From assembly GCA_964017185.1 (NCBI GenBank), contig OZ024869.1, positions 68,542,315 through 68,606,314 on the forward strand: a stretch of 64,000 nt of DNA, read 5' to 3'. Position numbers and translations under genes: made by a program. The notes under the pieces were generated by a model that worked only from the letters and a program-made list of their open reading frames with translations, had not been told where the DNA came from and did not search any database. Source of the stretch: Rugalucina vietnamica (Eukaryota; Mollusca; Bivalvia; Lucinida; Lucinidae). Shown in pieces: positions 60,871 to 64,000 of this stretch (positions are counted from its first letter, which is position 1; every line of letters starts with the position of its first letter).

Positions 60871-61172
60871 TATGTCAACAATTAATATTTTTTACCAACA
60901 TGATCAATGTAACCAGAAAACTTCAGAGAGGTATGCAAGCTGCATTTATCGAACCACCAACTTTGATAAACTCACTGATGAGTGCTGTAGAAACGCAAAT
61001 CGCTCCCTTCACAAATTGCTAGGAGAAAATGCAGAGAAAGTAATGGTTAAAATGAATTTTGTTTTTCAATTAACTTACCTATTTGCCAATATAGATCGCA
61101 TTAGATGTAGATCACTTCTTTCCTAGTTGAAATTATTTTGCATATATATAATTCTTGTAACATCATGATAAT

Positions 61173-61388
61173 TGAGCCGCGACGCGAGAAAACCGGTCCT
61201 CGGGGTTTCCGACCAGGTTTGACACAAACCGGCCTGTACAGTCTCAGAAGACGCCAAGAACCATGAAATTTTGGATATAAACGTGTAGAAAAGGAATTGT
61301 ACTATCCGAGTAGCGAAAACAAAGGCGCTGATCAGCAAGCTGATCTGCGTCTTTGTTTTCGCATAGGCTAAAATCCGGTTTTCTCATG
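61173..61388. mobile_element. MITE family A, copy 7
   Basis: Twin of 53289-53506. Just outside its left end, copy 2 lacks about 20 bases present in copy 1. Confidence 0.8.
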
Positions 61389-62516
61389 ACTTTTCTCATG
61401 ATTATTTGTCCTTGCATTTTCACCCCTTGTCTCCTGTTTTTTTGGAAAACATCGTGTGTTCTTATTTTTTCACCAAACGTTACAATGTATGTTTTAACAA
61501 AGATAATAGTAAGACCAAAATAACATTATAACAGCTTTTTTCGCATGAAAGTGTATCTACTGCGGGCGCATAACTCTATTTGAGTTTTGTATAATCTTTT
61601 GCCAAAGTCAGGTTTGTTTATAGCGCGACTAACTTCAAGTACAAATTATTAATTTCGATATACTTAAATGATCCTGAAACGCATTAATGCTATGAAACTG
61701 ACATTTATTGACAAGAAAAAATAAAATTGATGATGATGATTATATAACTTTATGCAAACTTGCATAGCAATTGCAGTTTTAAAAGTGTTTGTTTACATCG
61801 AAAGATGAAGGTGACTTTATTAAAGGTCTTAAAAAGTGTGGCACCTGAAGTCATCACGTGAAAAGATAATTTGTCTTTACATGATTTCGCTTGACTTTAA
61901 AGTTCGTCAGTTAAATTGTGTCAAACGCGCGCTAACATGATTGCAAAACGGTTTGTTCGTGTTTCATGTACCTTTGTTTATTTTTCTTTAATGTTATTTC
62001 CATTCTAGACACAGAATAACACACACCAAAACATGAAAACAATATTTTTTTCCTATAATCCTATCACTAACCAAGGATCTTCCTGTTTCATGCAAATCAC
62101 ACCCACATATTTCTTGATCCAAATGCCAATTTAACATTTTCTTTCTCGCCGTCCCTATATGTTTCGTCCTAATCTTCTTCATGTTCTAAATTGTTGGTCT
62201 CTGCTACCCGTTAACAAGGTTCAAACTGATAAAAGTGCTGGCCTACAAATCTGACCCCGCGGCGCATTGATAGAACTTGACTGTGCCGAATTCTACTCTT
62301 TAGAACTTTTAGTATATTTTTGTTACAATTTTAATCTGTGTTTTGCTGTGATTTATCTTTTCGTTGCCTGCTTATCCTTTATATCTGTCCCCGACGGTCT
62401 CTTGTGCTCGTCATCTTTGTGTTTGATTGATGATATTAAACCAGATGGCTACCTCGTCGGGAAAGAGCTGGTCATCTTGGTCTTCATGTGTGGAATTTAT
62501 TTTTGTAATGCCTTCA

Positions 62517-62766
62517 TTACGAAAACATGCCCATGTAATATATAGATTTTTCTATAGTTGTAAAAATTGAAAATTTTCTGCAGAAAATTTTTGATAGTTT
62601 TCTTATTTTTGCTCAAAACATACAGTAGATTGTGGGTACACGTTAGAACCGCCTCGCCGTTTTGGAGCATAAAATAAAAAAAAAAATAGGTATACCCCTG
62701 CATACCCCAGTTCTTCTATATAAAAGTGGGGTTTTAGGGGATATTCATTGCACGGACATGTTTTCC
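62517..62766. mobile_element. MITE family B, copy 7
   Basis: Twin of 54631-54885, with the same half-deleted central hairpin. Confidence 0.75.
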
Positions 62767-64000
62767 TGATGTTGCTATATTTTCTTTCCCGTTTCTAGAG
62801 TGCTATCCCTGAAGAAGCCGAGATGTATGTAATACTGAATAAAATATATTTCAACCAAGAAGCCGAGATGGCGAAACGTCGGACAAAGTGATACAGTGTA
62901 ATAAAACTGGACGAAACTTTTCATTTACCAACTAACAAGTCTTTGGACTGAAATTTTGAATGTGATTGTAGTAATCCCTGGACCTTGTTATCCAACTATT
63001 CATGCAACTATAAAATGAAACACTTCTCGACAAAAACGATCTCGCTGCATTGTAATTGCTTAGATAAAAACGGATGTATACCTTTCTGCTTAAATAGTGT
63101 CATGAAAATGTGCGTCTCAAATTCGGATCGTTAACAACCTGTAAATCGTAGATTTTTTCTCCCAGTTTGATGGTAACATTTTTCTAAGTCCTTTTATCTA
63201 ATGAAGAAGTTATGTTATTATTTTAACTGACTGCCATACTCCATTTACTTTATAACATGCATGTTACACGCGCTTGTGTAAAAATATTATTTTCAAAATA
63301 TGGTCTGACCTTGCCATGATGCTATTCATCAAATAATTAAACATGTAAACATATATTAAAGTAACTTATGAGTTCATGTTCTAATAGCTATAACGCCATT
63401 TTGTAAACATGTCGTGGCAAAGGTCATACTGGCCCCGTGTTCCGTTAATTAAACAGTTAAAACATGATTCAGGCGTTCACGGGGAGGCAACAATAAACAA
63501 TGCGGCCACTACACATGTGCTGTCGTTCGTGGTAGTTGTTCCAGTGTTAACTCGAAACGCTGGTCACATGGAGGCGATACTAAGCATCGGGCAACGCTTT
63601 CGTGGACTATCAACAAATACCACAAATCTCAGTTTTATTTTATTTGCTATTAGCTGGTGTTGCGCCGTGCGGCGGCCCTAAAAAGTCTCCCCGTACAATA
63701 ACATCATCCATAGTGCAGATTATATTTTCATTTTGGTCCTTTGAGATCAGCGAGGGTATTCTGAGAAATCAGAAATTCAATTTTATGTATTTGGATAATA
63801 CAAGTCTTTGTATCGATTATCCTGTTGTTAGTGGCTCCATTTTGCCAAATCTAAAGGGTCGCTGTAGAGGCTTTGATAGCCGAAACCGCGATCTGGCCCA
63901 TCCCTTTTCTCATTAATATGCTCACTGCTCTTAAAGGACCTCAGTTTTATTTTATTTCATACTTAAGAAAAGTGGTAAGGATCGGGGAAAAAACACTGAT

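Larger units (their letters stand above)
58494..64000. repeat. Large direct duplication, copy 2 (runs off window)
   Basis: Nearly identical to 50585-56128. It carries twins of MITE B (58832-59100), the membrane ORF, the SINE, MITE A (61173-61388), MITE B (62517-62766) and the dispersed repeat (63610-63955). It begins right after the tRNA-Leu-like SINE. Confidence 0.95.

Noticed and set aside
62267-62545. 92-codon hydrophobic plus-strand frame in duplication copy 2
   Set aside because: In copy 1 a single-base indel breaks the same frame, and its 3' part runs into MITE B.

Overview
This is eukaryotic DNA, most likely from a marine invertebrate and probably a bivalve mollusc. The evidence is split genes with GT-AG introns, a tandem family of secreted C-type lectins (perlucin-like), a Toll-like receptor gene, many tRNA-derived SINEs and hairpin MITEs, TTAGGG-type telomeric repeats, and AT-rich intergenic DNA full of microsatellites. 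The organism call is inference; nothing in the window fixes a species.

Layout. 2.5-11.8 kb: three C-type lectin paralogs in tandem, all on the minus strand. Two are complete five-exon genes (4688-8131 and 9095-11806). The third (2576-3206) shows only exons 1-2. 12.8-18.6 kb: a minus-strand Toll-like receptor (signal peptide, LRRs, transmembrane helix, TIR), broken by a 3.2 kb inverted-repeat element rich in GACGTC and by two one-base frame breaks. 18.6-26.0 kb: a 7.4 kb element with about 0.87 kb inverted ends and a 5 bp target duplication. It starts about 40 bp upstream of the receptor's start codon and holds nested hairpin elements and a LINE fragment. 26.5-27.5 kb: an element with subterminal GCGTAG motifs. 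28-31 kb: homopolymers, a hairpin element and dispersed repeats.

31.4-46.6 kb: the strangest part. Inverted copies of a roughly 390 bp repeat bracket about 15 kb. Inside are a 5.3 kb array in which interstitial telomeric CCCTAA blocks alternate with arrays of the palindrome GTCGAC, then a 170-190 bp AT-rich satellite. A 5.1 kb foldback element has inserted into that satellite and left a 9 bp target duplication. 48.8-50.2 kb: tandem copies of a dispersed repeat. 50.6-56.1 kb and 58.5-64.0 kb: two nearly identical direct copies (offset about 7.9 kb), each carrying a 79-97 residue single-pass membrane ORF, a SINE and several MITEs. They are either a very recent segmental duplication or two haplotypes placed in tandem by the assembler.

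How it fits together: the only convincing host genes are innate-immunity type (secreted calcium-dependent lectins and a Toll-like receptor). They lie in a region heavily remodelled by inverted-repeat elements. Most other open frames are translations of simple repeats or MITEs and are not annotated as genes.
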